Assembly (NCBI RefSeq): GCF_001592305.1 | Contig: NZ_BCWR01000006.1 | Coordinates: 1 to 64,000, forward strand | Reading direction: 5' to 3' | Length of the DNA: 64,000 nucleotides | DNA from: Hydrogenophaga taeniospiralis CCUG 15921 | GTDB taxonomy: Bacteria > Pseudomonadota > Gammaproteobacteria > Burkholderiales > Burkholderiaceae_C | In this document: positions 37,311 through 46,172 of the stretch, piece after piece | Layout: every line of letters begins with the position of its first letter | Numbering within the stretch: the stretch's first letter is position 1 | Program-made: the position numbers and the translations under genes | Notes under the pieces: generated by a model | What the model saw: the letters and a program-made list of their open reading frames with translations, nothing else | The model's database searches: none | Told to the model about the DNA's origin: nothing

Positions 37311-38183
37311 ATGTGTCTTCTCTGCGATCTCAAGTCCCCCCGCCCTGCCGTTTCCGCACCGCTCCCCGGCCACGGCTGGTCGTCGCGGCGCGCCTTCGTC
37401 CTGGCCGCCGCCGCCTCGGCGGCCACCACCACCCTGCCCGTGGCGGCGCAGGTCGACGTGGGCAAACCGTCTTCCCTGCGCAAGCTGGTGCCGGCCGACG
37501 AAATCGAGGGCGCGGCCACGCAGCAATACGTGCAGATGATGCGCGAGGCCCAGGGCAAACAGGTGCTGCTGCCCGCCAGCCATCCACAGGTCAAACGCCT
37601 GCACACCATCGCGCGGCGCATCATTCCGCACACTGCGGCCTGGAACCCGCGCGCACGCGAATGGAAATGGCAGGTCAACCTGATCCAGAGCCCGCAGATC
37701 AACGCCTTTTGCATGCCGGGCGGCAAGATCGGCTTCTACACCGGCATCCTGGACCAACTGGCGCTCAGCGACGACGAAACCGCCATGATCATGGGCCACG
37801 AGATGGCCCATGCGCTGCGCGAACACGCGCGCGAGCGCCTGGCCAAGAGCAGCGCCACCGACATCGGCCTGCGCCTGGGCGCCCAGCTGCTGGGGCTGGG
37901 CGATCTGGGCAACGTGGCCGCCGGGCTGGGGTCGCAGTTGCTCACGCTGCGGTTCAGCCGCGAGGACGAGTCCGAGGCCGATCTGGTGGGCCTGGAGCTC
38001 GCGGCACGCGGCGCCTATCAGCCCCGGGCCAGCGTGAGCCTGTGGCAGAAGATGGCCGCCAAGACGGGCGGCCCGGGCATCGGTTTTCTCTCGACCCACC
38101 CCACCGGCCCGAACCGCATTCGCGATCTGGAGGCGAATGTGCCCAAGGTGATGGGCTTGTACGAGCAGGCCCGAAAGGGATAG
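37311..38183 (+). CDS. M48-family zinc metalloprotease with Tat-type signal
   Basis: 290 residues. The catalytic motif is GHEMAHALREHARE (HExxH) and the third zinc ligand lies in EDESEADLVGLELAA. Upstream, SSRRAFVLAAAASAATT reads as a twin-arginine signal (S-R-R-x-F), ending AAQ, and is preceded by MCLLCDLKSPRP. So a folded, metal-loaded peptidase is probably exported by Tat to the periplasm. Close to the BepA/LoiP outer-membrane quality-control proteases, but without the TPR domain of BepA. The stop is followed by copy D of the repeat family. Confidence 0.9.
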   Translation: MCLLCDLKSPRPAVSAPLPGHGWSSRRAFVLAAAASAATTTLPVAAQVDVGKPSSLRKLVPADEIEGAATQQYVQMMREAQGKQVLLPASHPQVKRLHTIARRIIPHTAAWNPRAREWKWQVNLIQSPQINAFCMPGGKIGFYTGILDQLALSDDETAMIMGHEMAHALREHARERLAKSSATDIGLRLGAQLLGLGDLGNVAAGLGSQLLTLRFSREDESEADLVGLELAARGAYQPRASVSLWQKMAAKTGGPGIGFLSTHPTGPNRIRDLEANVPKVMGLYEQARKG

Positions 38184-38185
38184 AG

Positions 38186-38304
38186 CCCCCACGCTCCACC
38201 GCTGCGCGGGTCGCTGCCCCCCGAGGGGGCTGGGCCTGCCTTGGGGCGGCCCGGCGGCTGGCCCGTCGCCCCCACGCTCGGCCACTGCGCGGGTCTCGTG
38301 GCGT
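38186..38304 (+). repeat. GC-rich multi-hairpin intergenic repeat, copy D (with partial second unit)
   Basis: Begins two bases after the M48 stop codon: CCCCCACGCTCCACCGCTGC, TCGCTGCCCCCCGAGGGGGC and GGCGGCCCGGCGGCTGG. A second, shorter unit starts at about 38268 (CCCCCACGCTCGGCCACTGC). It is the closest relative of copy B inside the nitronate monooxygenase-ABM gene. Confidence 0.8.
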
Positions 38305-38332
38305 CGCGCGCAGCGCGGCAGGGGTGATTCAA

Positions 38333-38965
38333 TCAGCGCACGTAGGGATTGTGGCGTCGCTCTTCGCCGAACGTGCTCTCCGGCCCGTGCCCGGGGATGA
38401 ACACGGTGTCGTCGCCCATGGGCCAGAGGCGCTGCTGGATGCTGCTGATCAGCTGGGCGTGGTTGCCCTGCGGGAAGTCGGTGCGCCCGATGCTGCCGGC
38501 GAACAGCACGTCGCCCACGAACGCGCGCTTGGCCTCGGGCGAATGGAACACCACGTGCCCCGGCGTGTGGCCCGGGCAATGGCGCACGTTGAGCGTGCTG
38601 TTGCCGATCTGCACCGTGTCGCCGTCGGCCAGCCAGCGCGTGGGCGTGAAGGGGCCGGCGGGCGGGAAACCGAACATCTGGCTTTGTTGCGGCAGGCCGT
38701 CGATCCAGAACTGGTCGCCCGGGTGCGGGCCGATGACGGGCAGCGCCAGGCGCCGGGCCAGCTCGGCCGTGCCACCGGCGTGGTCGATGTGGGCGTGGGT
38801 GAGCCAGATCGCCTTGAGCGTGACGCCCAGGCGCCGGGCTTCGGATTCGATGCGGTCCAGGTCGCCGCCGGGGTCGATGACGGCGGCGTCCAGCGTCTCG
38901 TCGCACCAGACGATGGAGCAGTTTTGCGCAAACGCGGTGACGGGAACGGTGAGGTACTTCAACAT
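38333..38965 (-). CDS. MBL-fold hydrolase, glyoxalase II-like (GloC/YcbL type)
   Basis: 210 residues, metallo-beta-lactamase fold. Metal motifs are LTHAHIDHAGG, HCPGHTPGHVVF, GDVLFAGSIGRTD and FIPGHGPESTFG. The single-domain length fits YcbL/GloC rather than GloB, which carries an extra helical domain. The likely reaction is thioester hydrolysis of S-lactoylglutathione. Start ATG 38965 (MLKYLTVPV) or the ATG two codons upstream (38971). It is downstream of the ybhN-like gene in the same direction. Confidence 0.88.
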   Translation of the reverse strand: MLKYLTVPVTAFAQNCSIVWCDETLDAAVIDPGGDLDRIESEARRLGVTLKAIWLTHAHIDHAGGTAELARRLALPVIGPHPGDQFWIDGLPQQSQMFGFPPAGPFTPTRWLADGDTVQIGNSTLNVRHCPGHTPGHVVFHSPEAKRAFVGDVLFAGSIGRTDFPQGNHAQLISSIQQRLWPMGDDTVFIPGHGPESTFGEERRHNPYVR

Positions 38966-38991
38966 GGGCATGGGCCAGAGGGTGGCCCGGA

Positions 38992-39954
38992 TTATCGTTG
39001 GCCCGGCGCCTCGGCCGCCCCGCTGCGGTCCCGCGCAGCCGCCTCGCTCAGCGCGTAGGCGGGCAGGGCCAGCGCCAGCGGCAACAGGTAGTAGGTGGCG
39101 CGGTAGGCCAGCACCGTGGCGAGCACCTCGGCCACCGGCAGGCGGCCGCCCAGCATGGCCACGAACACCGCTTCCAGCACACCCAGGCCCGCCGGCACAT
39201 GCGTCAGCACGCCGGCCAGCGCCGCCAGCAGCAGGGCCCCGAGCACGGTGGGGTAGTCGATGCGGCCACCGAACAGACTCCACACCGTGGCGCCGATCAG
39301 CAGCCAGCTCGCGCCACCCGCCACCAGTTGCCACACGGCCAGGGGAGCGCTGGCCAGTGTGATCGACTGGCCGCGCCAGGCCAGCCGGTGCGGGCGCGCG
39401 AAGCGGCACAGCACCGGGTAAGCCAGCGCCGCCAGCACCATCGCCAGCCCGATGGCGCGCAGGGCCGGGTCCGGCAGCGCCCAGCCCTCGCTCAGGCGGG
39501 GCGGCGCCCACAGCAGCACCGCGCCGCCCACCCAGAGGTAGCCCAGCCAGTTCGTCGCCATGCTGTGCGCGATGATCTGCGCCACGGTCGACGCGGACAG
39601 GCCCCAGCGCGTGTACAGGCGCAGCCGCAGGGCGAAGCCGCCCACCAGCGAACCGGCGTTGAGGTTGAAGGCGTAGCAGATCGCGGCGGTGCCGAGGGTT
39701 CGCCGCGGCGACAACCGGTGGCCGGTAAGCCTGCGCCCGATCAGGTCGAAACTGGCGTACAGGCCATGGCTGAGCAGCGCCAGACCGGCCGCCGCCGCCA
39801 GCCGACCGGGCGGCATCTGCTGCAGCGCCTGCCACACCGCGGGCCAGTCCACCGTGCGGGCCTGCCGCACCACGAGTGCGAGCACCAGCACCGCCAGTGC
39901 CCATGGGGCCACGCGCTTGAACCACGACCAGGCGGTGCGGGCCCAGGGACTCAT
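38992..39954 (-). CDS. ybhN: YbhN-like integral membrane protein (UPF0104, lysylphosphatidylglycerol synthase TM family)
   Basis: 320 residues with seven or more hydrophobic segments. TAAICYAFNLNAGSLVGGFALRLRLY and LTHVPAGLGVLEAVFVAML are the family signatures (the latter is the P-x-G-x-G-x-x-E element). In E. coli ybhN follows clsB (ybhO) and ybhP; exactly this trio occurs here with 4-base overlaps. The function is unclear, with possible lipid-related roles given the ClsB partner. The stop lies 27 bases from the MBL gene start. Confidence 0.85.
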   Translation of the reverse strand: MSPWARTAWSWFKRVAPWALAVLVLALVVRQARTVDWPAVWQALQQMPPGRLAAAAGLALLSHGLYASFDLIGRRLTGHRLSPRRTLGTAAICYAFNLNAGSLVGGFALRLRLYTRWGLSASTVAQIIAHSMATNWLGYLWVGGAVLLWAPPRLSEGWALPDPALRAIGLAMVLAALAYPVLCRFARPHRLAWRGQSITLASAPLAVWQLVAGGASWLLIGATVWSLFGGRIDYPTVLGALLLAALAGVLTHVPAGLGVLEAVFVAMLGGRLPVAEVLATVLAYRATYYLLPLALALPAYALSEAAARDRSGAAEAPGQR

Positions 39955-41165
39955 GGAGCGTCGGCCCGCAGGGGAACGACCCGCGGCGCTCGCGCAGGCT
40001 TGAGCAGCGCCCAGGTCGGGTAGCGGCGCAGGACGTGGAACACCACCAGGCTGCGCAGCGCGATCCAGGCCGAGCGCAGTGGCCCCGGCGTCGGCAGCCG
40101 CACACGCTGGCACCCGTGCCGCAGCAGGTGTTCCAGGCGCCGGCCCAGATGCCGGGCGAACGCGCCGTCGCGCACCACCACGTTGGCCTCCAGGTTCAGG
40201 CTGAGGCTGGTCGGGTCGAGGTTGCTCGATCCGACGGTGGCCCACTGGCCATCGACCACCGCCACCTTGGCGTGCAGCGGGCGCTCGCCGTACTCGTAGA
40301 CATGCACCCCGGCGCGCATCAGATAACCGTACAGCAGCGCCGAGGCTTTTTGCACCCAGGGCTGGTCGGGCCAGCCCTGCAGGATCAGGTCGACCCGCAC
40401 GCCGCGCCGCGCCGCGTGGCGCAGGTCGCGCAGGAACCGGTAGCCGGGAAAGAAATAGGCGTTGGCGATCAGCACGCGGTCGCGCGCGCTGCGCACCGCG
40501 GCGCGGTAGTGGCGCTCGATGTCGGTGCGGTGGTCGCGGTTGTCGCGCGTGACGAAGGCGGCCACGGCTCCGTCGCCGTCGCCTTCGTCATCCGGCTCGC
40601 CACCCCAGGTGCGGATGGCGCGCCAGCGCTGCAGCCACACGCGGCGCGCGGGTTGGGGTGCGTCCAGGTTGGCGCGGCAGAAAGCCTGGATCTGGCCCAC
40701 CAGCGGGCCCTCGATCTCGACCGCGTAGTCCTGCTTGGCCAGCGGCCCGAACTCGGCCAGGTGGTCCAGTGCGTAATTGATGCCGCCGACAAAGGCCCGC
40801 CGGCCGTCCACCACCACCAGCTTGTGGTGCATGCGCCGCAGCATGTTGATGCGCGCGCCAAGCAGGATCCGGGCCGGCTCGAAGCTGCGCAGCCGCACGC
40901 CCGCGTCGAGCAGCGGCTGCGTGAACGACGGTGACAGGTCGGGCGAGCCCCAGCCATCGACCAGCACGTGCACCACGGCGCCACGCCCAGCCGCGCGCAG
41001 CAGCGCCTGCTGCAGCTCGCGCCCGACCTTGTCGTCGAACAGGATGAAGGTTTCGAGCAGCACCTCGTGCTCGGCCGCGGCGATGGCGTCGAACACGCGC
41101 GGGAAGTAGGCCTCGCCGTTCTCCAGCAGCGTGATGCGGTTGCCCGGCACCCAGTGCGAGTTCAT
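39951..41165 (-). CDS. clsB: Cardiolipin synthase B-like phospholipase D family protein
   Basis: 404 residues with two HKD motifs: HHKLVVVDGRRAFVGG in the N-terminal half and HAKVAVVDGQWATVGSSN in the C-terminal half, the double-domain PLD arrangement. There is no N-terminal membrane helix, as in ClsB, which makes cardiolipin from two phosphatidylglycerols (or PG plus glycerol). Flanked by ybhP-like and ybhN-like genes with ATGA overlaps at both ends, matching the E. coli ybhPON operon. Confidence 0.93.
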   Translation of the reverse strand: MNSHWVPGNRITLLENGEAYFPRVFDAIAAAEHEVLLETFILFDDKVGRELQQALLRAAGRGAVVHVLVDGWGSPDLSPSFTQPLLDAGVRLRSFEPARILLGARINMLRRMHHKLVVVDGRRAFVGGINYALDHLAEFGPLAKQDYAVEIEGPLVGQIQAFCRANLDAPQPARRVWLQRWRAIRTWGGEPDDEGDGDGAVAAFVTRDNRDHRTDIERHYRAAVRSARDRVLIANAYFFPGYRFLRDLRHAARRGVRVDLILQGWPDQPWVQKASALLYGYLMRAGVHVYEYGERPLHAKVAVVDGQWATVGSSNLDPTSLSLNLEANVVVRDGAFARHLGRRLEHLLRHGCQRVRLPTPGPLRSAWIALRSLVVFHVLRRYPTWALLKPARAPRVVPLRADAP

Positions 41166-41908
41166 GGTGCCTCCTGCAGGTCGATGCCGGCGGCCAGCGG
41201 CGCGTGGTCGGACAGCCGGGACCAGGGCCGCAGCGGCAGCGGCAGCGGCCGGGCCGCGGCCACGCCACGCACGTAGATGCGGTCGAGCCGCAGCAGCGGA
41301 AAGCCGGCCGGAAAGCTGCGTGCGTGCGCCCCCTGGTGGTGGCGGAACACCTCGGTGAGCCCGCAGCCGCCCAGGCTGGCGTCGGCGCGGGAACGCCAGT
41401 CGTTGAAGTCACCGGCCACGAGCAGCGGCGCGTCGGCCGGCACCTCGCGCCGCACCGTCTCGCACAGGCGCGCCAGTTGGTGGCGCCGGTGCGACTCCCT
41501 CAGCCCCAGGTGCACGCACATCACCTGCAGATCGGGCAGGCCGTCGGGCATGGCCAGCACGCAGTGCAGCAGGCCGCGCGGCTCCACGCCGGGCAGCGAG
41601 ATGTCGTGGTTGGCGCTGTGCAGCACCGGGAAGCGGGAGAGCACCGCGTTGCCGTGGTCCAGGCCCTCGGCCACCGCGTTGCGCCCGTAGGCATGATCGG
41701 ACCAGATCTGGTCGGCCAGGAACTCGTACTGCGCGCTCTCGGCCCCCGAACCGCCTTCGACCTCCTGCAGGAACACGAGGTCGCTGCCCACCGCGCGCAC
41801 CGCCTCGCGCAGGCCGTGCAGCACGGAGCGGCGGTTGAAGGCGCTGTAGCCCTTGTGGATGTTGACGGTCAGCACACGCAGGAAGCGGGAAGACGGAAGG
41901 ATGCTCAT
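41162..41908 (-). CDS. ybhP: Endonuclease/exonuclease/phosphatase family protein (YbhP-like)
   Basis: 248 residues of the EEP superfamily. LRVLTVNIHKG holds the early Asn, LVFLQEVEGG the metal-binding Glu, CVHLGL the strand His, LVAGDFNDWR the catalytic D-x-N and LSDHAPLAAGI the terminal His. It is first gene of the ybhP-clsB-ybhN operon; the ATGA overlap with clsB suggests coupling. Start ATG 41908 (MSILPSSRFLRVL); the longer frame runs into the intergenic region. Substrate is unknown. Confidence 0.88.
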   Translation of the reverse strand: MSILPSSRFLRVLTVNIHKGYSAFNRRSVLHGLREAVRAVGSDLVFLQEVEGGSGAESAQYEFLADQIWSDHAYGRNAVAEGLDHGNAVLSRFPVLHSANHDISLPGVEPRGLLHCVLAMPDGLPDLQVMCVHLGLRESHRRHQLARLCETVRREVPADAPLLVAGDFNDWRSRADASLGGCGLTEVFRHHQGAHARSFPAGFPLLRLDRIYVRGVAAARPLPLPLRPWSRLSDHAPLAAGIDLQEAP

Positions 41909-42234
41909 GGGTTCGCGTCGGCTGCGGGCAGCGCGCTGGGGATGCGCGGGGCCAACGGTTGGCCCCAACGCGGGTGTTGGCTTGAAGACACAGCCATGCT
42001 CCTGGGTTGAATGGGGGCGGCCTCGGACGGACCGGGCAGCGTTCCATCTTGGCCCGTCGTTCACCACATGACTGTGCGTCATCGCACAGACGTTTTGAGG
42101 CCCGCAGACCACGCTTGCACCCATCCCTGCGCCATGAAATCCACCACCCCACACCGGCATTCCCAGCACCCGCGGCCCGCCCTGCGGTGCGGGCCGCGCA
42201 CGCCGGCCGCAAAAGCGGCGCGGCGGGTCTGACC
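41909..42234. other. Divergent intergenic region ybhP/pgm
   Basis: 326 bases with no plausible gene. It contains a hairpin-capable palindrome CTGTGCG-TCAT-CGCACAG at 42073-42090, midway between the two starts. I see no confident promoter hexamers. The right third (42130-42234) is GC-rich and could belong to an N-terminal extension of pgm, but without phosphomutase similarity. Confidence 0.5.
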
Positions 42235-43905
42235 ATGTCCGCGCAACCCAGCCCCCTGGCCGGGCAGCTCGCGGGCGCCGAAACGCTGATCGACGTGGCG
42301 GCGCTCACCGCCGCCTATTACGATCTGCGACCCCACCCCTCGGAGCCGGCTCAGCGCGTGGTCTTTGGCACCTCGGGGCACCGCGGTTCGGCGCTGGACG
42401 GCAGCTTCAACGAATGGCACGTGCTGGCCATCACGCAGGCCATCTGCCAGGAGCGCAAGGCGCACGGCGTCACCGGGCCGCTGTACCTGGGCGTCGACAC
42501 CCACGCCCTGTCGGCCCCGGCCTGCGCCAGCGCGCTGGAGGTGCTGGCGGCCAATGGGGTGCACACCCTGCTGGCCACGCACGACGAGCCCACGCCCACA
42601 CCCGCCGTGTCGCACGCCATCCTGGCGCACAACCGCCAGCGCCAGGGCCCGCCGGGCGAAGCCCTGGCCGACGGCATCGTCATCACGCCATCGCACAACT
42701 CGCCGCGCAATGGCGGGCTGAAGTACAACCCACCCCACGGCGGGCCGGCCGGCCCGGCCATCACGGCGCGCATCGAAGACACGGCCAACCGCCTGCTCGA
42801 ACGCGAACTCGGCGGCGTGCACCGCATGAGCCACGCCCAGGCGTTGCGCGCCGCCACCACCCACCGCCACGACTTCCTGCACGCCTATGTGAACGGCCTG
42901 GCCAGCGTGATCGACATGGAGGCCATCCGCGAGGCCCGGGTCCGCATCGGGGTGGACCCGCTGGGCGGCGCGGGGGTGCACTACTGGGCCGCCATCGCCG
43001 AGCGCCACGGGCTCGACCTGCAGGTGATCAGCGACGCGGTGGACCCCACCTTCGGCTTCGTGCCGCTGGACGCCGACGGCTGCCTGCGCATGGACCCGTC
43101 GTCACCCTGGACGCTGCGCCGCCTCATCGACCTGCGCCAGCGCTTCGACATCGCCTTCGCCTGCGACGCCGACCACGACCGCCACGGCATCGTCACGCCC
43201 GGCGCGGGCCTGCTGCCGGCCAGCCACTACCAGCCGGTGGCGATCGACTACCTGTTCCGGCTGCGCCCGCGCTGGGGCCAGCACACCGGCATCGGCAAGA
43301 CCGTCGTCAGCACGCAGCTGATCGACCGCCTGGCCACCCGGCTGCACCGCCCGCTCTACGAGGTGCCGGTGGGGTTCAAGTGGTACGCGCCGGGCCTGCT
43401 GGAGGGCACGCTCGGCTTTGCCGGCGAAGACAGCGGGGGCGCGAGTTTTCTGCGCGGCGATGGCCAGGTGTGGACCACCGACAAGGACGGCATCACCGCC
43501 GCCCTGCTCGCCGCCGAGATCACCGCACGCACCGGCCAGGATCCGGGCGCCCACTACCTCGCGCTGGCGAACGAGCTGGGCCAGCCGCAGAGCGAGCGGG
43601 TGCAGGCGCCGGCCACGCCCGTGCAGAAAGCCCGGCTGGCCGGGTTGTCGGCACACGACGTGAAGGCCCACACGCTCGCGGGCGAACGCATCGAGCGCAT
43701 CACCACCCACGCCCCGGGCAACCGCGCGGCCATCGGTGGCCTCAAGGTCAACACCGCCAGCGGCTGGTTCGTGGCCCGCCCGTCCGGCACCGAGGACATC
43801 TACCGGATCTGCGCCGAAAGCTTCGCCGGCCCGCAACACCTGCAGCGCCTGCTGGAAGAGGCGCAGGCGCTGGTGGATGCGGTGCTGGCGGCCGACGAGG
43901 CCTGA
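42235..43905 (+). CDS. pgm: Phosphoglucomutase, alpha-D-glucose-specific
   Basis: 556 residues. Interconverts glucose-1-P and glucose-6-P for glycogen and surface-sugar supply. VVFGTSGHRGSALDGSFNE is the opening signature, the phospho-Ser loop is TPSHNSPRNGGLKYNP, the metal loop DADHDRHG, and the C-terminal phosphate-binding RPSGTEDIYRICAESF is intact. Start ATG 42235 (MSAQPSPLAGQLAGAETLID). The usual length (about 545) supports it over the upstream frame. Confidence 0.95.
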   Translation: MSAQPSPLAGQLAGAETLIDVAALTAAYYDLRPHPSEPAQRVVFGTSGHRGSALDGSFNEWHVLAITQAICQERKAHGVTGPLYLGVDTHALSAPACASALEVLAANGVHTLLATHDEPTPTPAVSHAILAHNRQRQGPPGEALADGIVITPSHNSPRNGGLKYNPPHGGPAGPAITARIEDTANRLLERELGGVHRMSHAQALRAATTHRHDFLHAYVNGLASVIDMEAIREARVRIGVDPLGGAGVHYWAAIAERHGLDLQVISDAVDPTFGFVPLDADGCLRMDPSSPWTLRRLIDLRQRFDIAFACDADHDRHGIVTPGAGLLPASHYQPVAIDYLFRLRPRWGQHTGIGKTVVSTQLIDRLATRLHRPLYEVPVGFKWYAPGLLEGTLGFAGEDSGGASFLRGDGQVWTTDKDGITAALLAAEITARTGQDPGAHYLALANELGQPQSERVQAPATPVQKARLAGLSAHDVKAHTLAGERIERITTHAPGNRAAIGGLKVNTASGWFVARPSGTEDIYRICAESFAGPQHLQRLLEEAQALVDAVLAADEA

Positions 43906-44009
43906 GTGCCCCTCCCTGTGGCGGGCGGTACACAGCCCCCGGCGATTCACGGCAACGTCACACAAGCGTCCGATCATGCAGCCTGTCCCTGGAACCGCCG
44001 TGGAACACC

Positions 44010-44501
44010 ATGCTGAACAAAACCGACAAAGGCCGGGCTGAAGTGCAGCCCGGCGCACGCACGCTGGGCCAGCGCGAACGCGCCGTGCTGCTGATGACCG
44101 ATGGCCAGCGCTCCACCGACGAACTGAACCAGCTGTTTGGCGGGCTGGGCCGTCCCATCGTGGCGCAGCTGCTGGCCCAGGGCTACATCGCCGAGGTGCG
44201 CACGACAGCGCGCACCGCTCCGCCCGAACGCCAGGTCTCGGCCGACAGTTTTTCCGGGCCGCGCTCCCTGGCCAGCGCGCGCATGTTCCTGTTTGATCTG
44301 AGCGAGCGCATGTTCACCCCACGCGACCCCCAGCTGGCACTGCGTCACCGCGAGGCCCTGCGGGAGGCGAAAGACGTGGACACCATGCTGGCGGTCAGCC
44401 GGCGCATGCTGCTCGACATCGAGCGCATGGCGGGGACCGAGCGGGCCGACGCCATCAGCGAACGACTGGCCAAGCTGCTGCCAGAGTCGGCCCTGGCGTA
44501 G
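44010..44501 (+). CDS. Hypothetical protein with possible winged-helix region
   Basis: 163 residues, no signal or membrane segment. The segment TDGQRSTDELNQLFGGLGRPIVAQLLAQGYIAEV has a helix-turn-helix-like spacing, followed by a disordered patch and a helical C-terminal half (LALRHREALREAKDVDTMLAVSRRMLLDIERMAG). I do not recognise a family. The stop is followed within a few bases by copy E of the repeat family. Start ATG 44010 (MLNKTDKGRAEVQPG) is the first in-frame Met with plausible spacing. Confidence 0.7.
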   Translation: MLNKTDKGRAEVQPGARTLGQRERAVLLMTDGQRSTDELNQLFGGLGRPIVAQLLAQGYIAEVRTTARTAPPERQVSADSFSGPRSLASARMFLFDLSERMFTPRDPQLALRHREALREAKDVDTMLAVSRRMLLDIERMAGTERADAISERLAKLLPESALA

Positions 44502-44505
44502 GGGA

Positions 44506-44578
44506 ACACCCCCGCCGCGCTGCGCACGACCCCCTCAAGGGGGCGACACCAGCCGTCCGGCAAAGCCGGCCCGGCGGT
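44506..44578 (+). repeat. GC-rich multi-hairpin intergenic repeat, copy E
   Basis: CCCCCGCCGCGCTGCGCACG then CCCCCTCAAGGGGGCGACAC and CCGGCAAAGCCGGCCCGG. It starts 4 bases after the stop of the hypothetical gene and reads in the same direction; the spacer up to xth (minus strand) is otherwise empty. Confidence 0.8.
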
Positions 44579-44646
44579 GTCCTGGGCTGGGCCACTTCAT
44601 GCGTCCGGGTCACACTTGGAGGCGGGGGCGGGCACCCCCGCCATGC

Positions 44647-45438
44647 TCACAGGTCGAGGTCGTACTCGATGGTGATGGGGGCGTGGTCGCTGAACTTCTC
44701 GCCTTTGTAGATCGCCTCCGAGCGCGCCAGCGCCGCCAGCGCCGGGGTGGCGAGGTGGTAGTCCAGCCGCCACCCCACGTTGTTGGCGTAGGCCTGGCCC
44801 CGGTTGCTCCACCATGTGTAGCAGGTGTCGGTGGTGTCGGGCTGCAGGCGCCGGTACACGTCGACCATGCCGCCGTCGTTCAGCAGCCGGGTCATCCAGG
44901 CGCGCTCTTCGGGTAGGAAGCCGCTGTTCTTCTGGTTGCTGCGCCAGTTCTTCAGGTCGGCGTTCTGGTGCGCGATGTTGACGTCGCTGCAGACGATGAA
45001 GTCGCGCTGGCCCTTGAGCGCCATCAGGTGCGGGTAGATCAGGTCGAGAAAGCGGTATTTGGCTTCCTGCCGTTCGGGGCCGGAGGAGCCGCTGGGAAAG
45101 TACACGCTGATGATGGAGCGCTTGGCACGGGGGGTGTCGAAGCGCAGTTCCACATAGCGGCCCTCGGCGTCGAACTCGCCGCCATCGAACCCGATGACGA
45201 CCTCGCTCGGTTCGTGCCGGGTGTACACCGCCACGCCGGAGTAGCCCTTCTTCTCGGCGAAATGGAAATGCCCCTTGAGACCGGCGATGGCTTCGAAGCG
45301 CCCGCTCACGTCGGGCGCCTGGGCCTTGACTTCCTGCACGCAAATACAATCGGGGGCGTGCCCGGCGAGCCAGGCCTCCAGCCCTTTGGTGCTGGCGGAG
45401 CGGATGCCGTTGAGGTTGAGGCTGGTCAGTTTGAACAA
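44647..45438 (-). CDS. xth: Exodeoxyribonuclease III
   Basis: AP endonuclease and 3'-5' exonuclease of base excision repair, EEP fold. LTSLNLNGIRSASTKG holds the early Asn, CICVQEVKAQ the metal-binding Glu, SVYFPSG the Tyr, CSDVNIAHQNADLKNW the D-x-N, and RLDYHLATPAL and SDHAPITIEYDL close the site. The frame extends to an ATG at 45450 that overlaps the pyrE start; I prefer TTG 45438 (protein start MFKLTSLNLNG), which matches usual homologue starts and has GGGGAA just upstream. 263 residues. Confidence 0.92.
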   Translation of the reverse strand: MFKLTSLNLNGIRSASTKGLEAWLAGHAPDCICVQEVKAQAPDVSGRFEAIAGLKGHFHFAEKKGYSGVAVYTRHEPSEVVIGFDGGEFDAEGRYVELRFDTPRAKRSIISVYFPSGSSGPERQEAKYRFLDLIYPHLMALKGQRDFIVCSDVNIAHQNADLKNWRSNQKNSGFLPEERAWMTRLLNDGGMVDVYRRLQPDTTDTCYTWWSNRGQAYANNVGWRLDYHLATPALAALARSEAIYKGEKFSDHAPITIEYDLDL

Positions 45439-45448
45439 GGAATTCCCC

Positions 45449-46165
45449 ATGGTGTTGGAAACAGGCCCGGCGGCGACCGGTGCCGACAGTGGCGCGCTGG
45501 CGCAGGACTTCGTGCAGTTCTGCGTGGACTCAGGCGTGTTGCGCTTTGGCGAATTCAAGACCAAAGCCGGGCGGCTCTCGCCCTATTTCTTCAATGCCGG
45601 CCTGTTCGACGACGGCGCCAAGCTCGGCCGGCTCGCGCAATTCTATGCAAAAGCCCTGCTCGACAGCGGCCTCGAATTCGACATGATTTTCGGCCCGGCC
45701 TACAAGGGCATTCCGCTGGGCGCGGCGGTCGCCATCGAGCTCGCGCGACTCGGACGCAACGTGCCGTTCGCCTACAACCGCAAGGAAGCGAAAGACCACG
45801 GCGAAGGGGGTTCGCTGGTGGGCGCGCCGCTCCGGGGCCGGGTGCTGATCGTGGACGACGTGATGAGCGCCGGCACCGCCGCACGCGAGTCGATCGCGCT
45901 GATCCAGGCGGCTGGGGCCACGCCCCACGCGGTGGTGATCGCGCTGGACCGCCAGGAAAAAGCCACCGAAGCCGGCCCGGACGGCACCGTGCGTGACGTG
46001 GACCACAGTGCGGTGCAATACGTGCAACAACAACTCGGCCTGCAGGTCTGCGCCATTGCGAGGCTGGCCGATTTGCTGCAGTATCTGGCCACACACACCG
46101 GTGGGGGGCTTGGGGCTCATCACGAGCGCGTGCTGGCCTACCGCCAGCGCTACGGTGTGGCTTGA
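45449..46165 (+). CDS. pyrE: Orotate phosphoribosyltransferase
   Basis: 238 residues; converts orotate plus PRPP to OMP in pyrimidine synthesis. The N-terminal FCVDSGVLRFGEFKTKAGRLSPYFFNAG is the OPRT signature, FDMIFGPAYKGIPLG follows, and the PRPP loop is VLIVDDVMSAGTA. AAGGA at 45438-45442 spaces correctly to ATG 45449 and lies within the opposite-strand xth start region. The following DUF4124 gene begins 8 bases later. Confidence 0.96.
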   Translation: MVLETGPAATGADSGALAQDFVQFCVDSGVLRFGEFKTKAGRLSPYFFNAGLFDDGAKLGRLAQFYAKALLDSGLEFDMIFGPAYKGIPLGAAVAIELARLGRNVPFAYNRKEAKDHGEGGSLVGAPLRGRVLIVDDVMSAGTAARESIALIQAAGATPHAVVIALDRQEKATEAGPDGTVRDVDHSAVQYVQQQLGLQVCAIARLADLLQYLATHTGGGLGAHHERVLAYRQRYGVA

Positions 46166-46172
46166 GGACGAC

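Noticed and set aside
35972-39058. 1028-codon plus-strand open frame
   Set aside because: Antisense to ampG and overlapping M48 and MBL genes; no domain pattern.
42073-42090. CTGTGCG-TCAT-CGCACAG as a second LexA box
   Set aside because: CTGT and ACAG are separated by 10 bases, not the 8 required.
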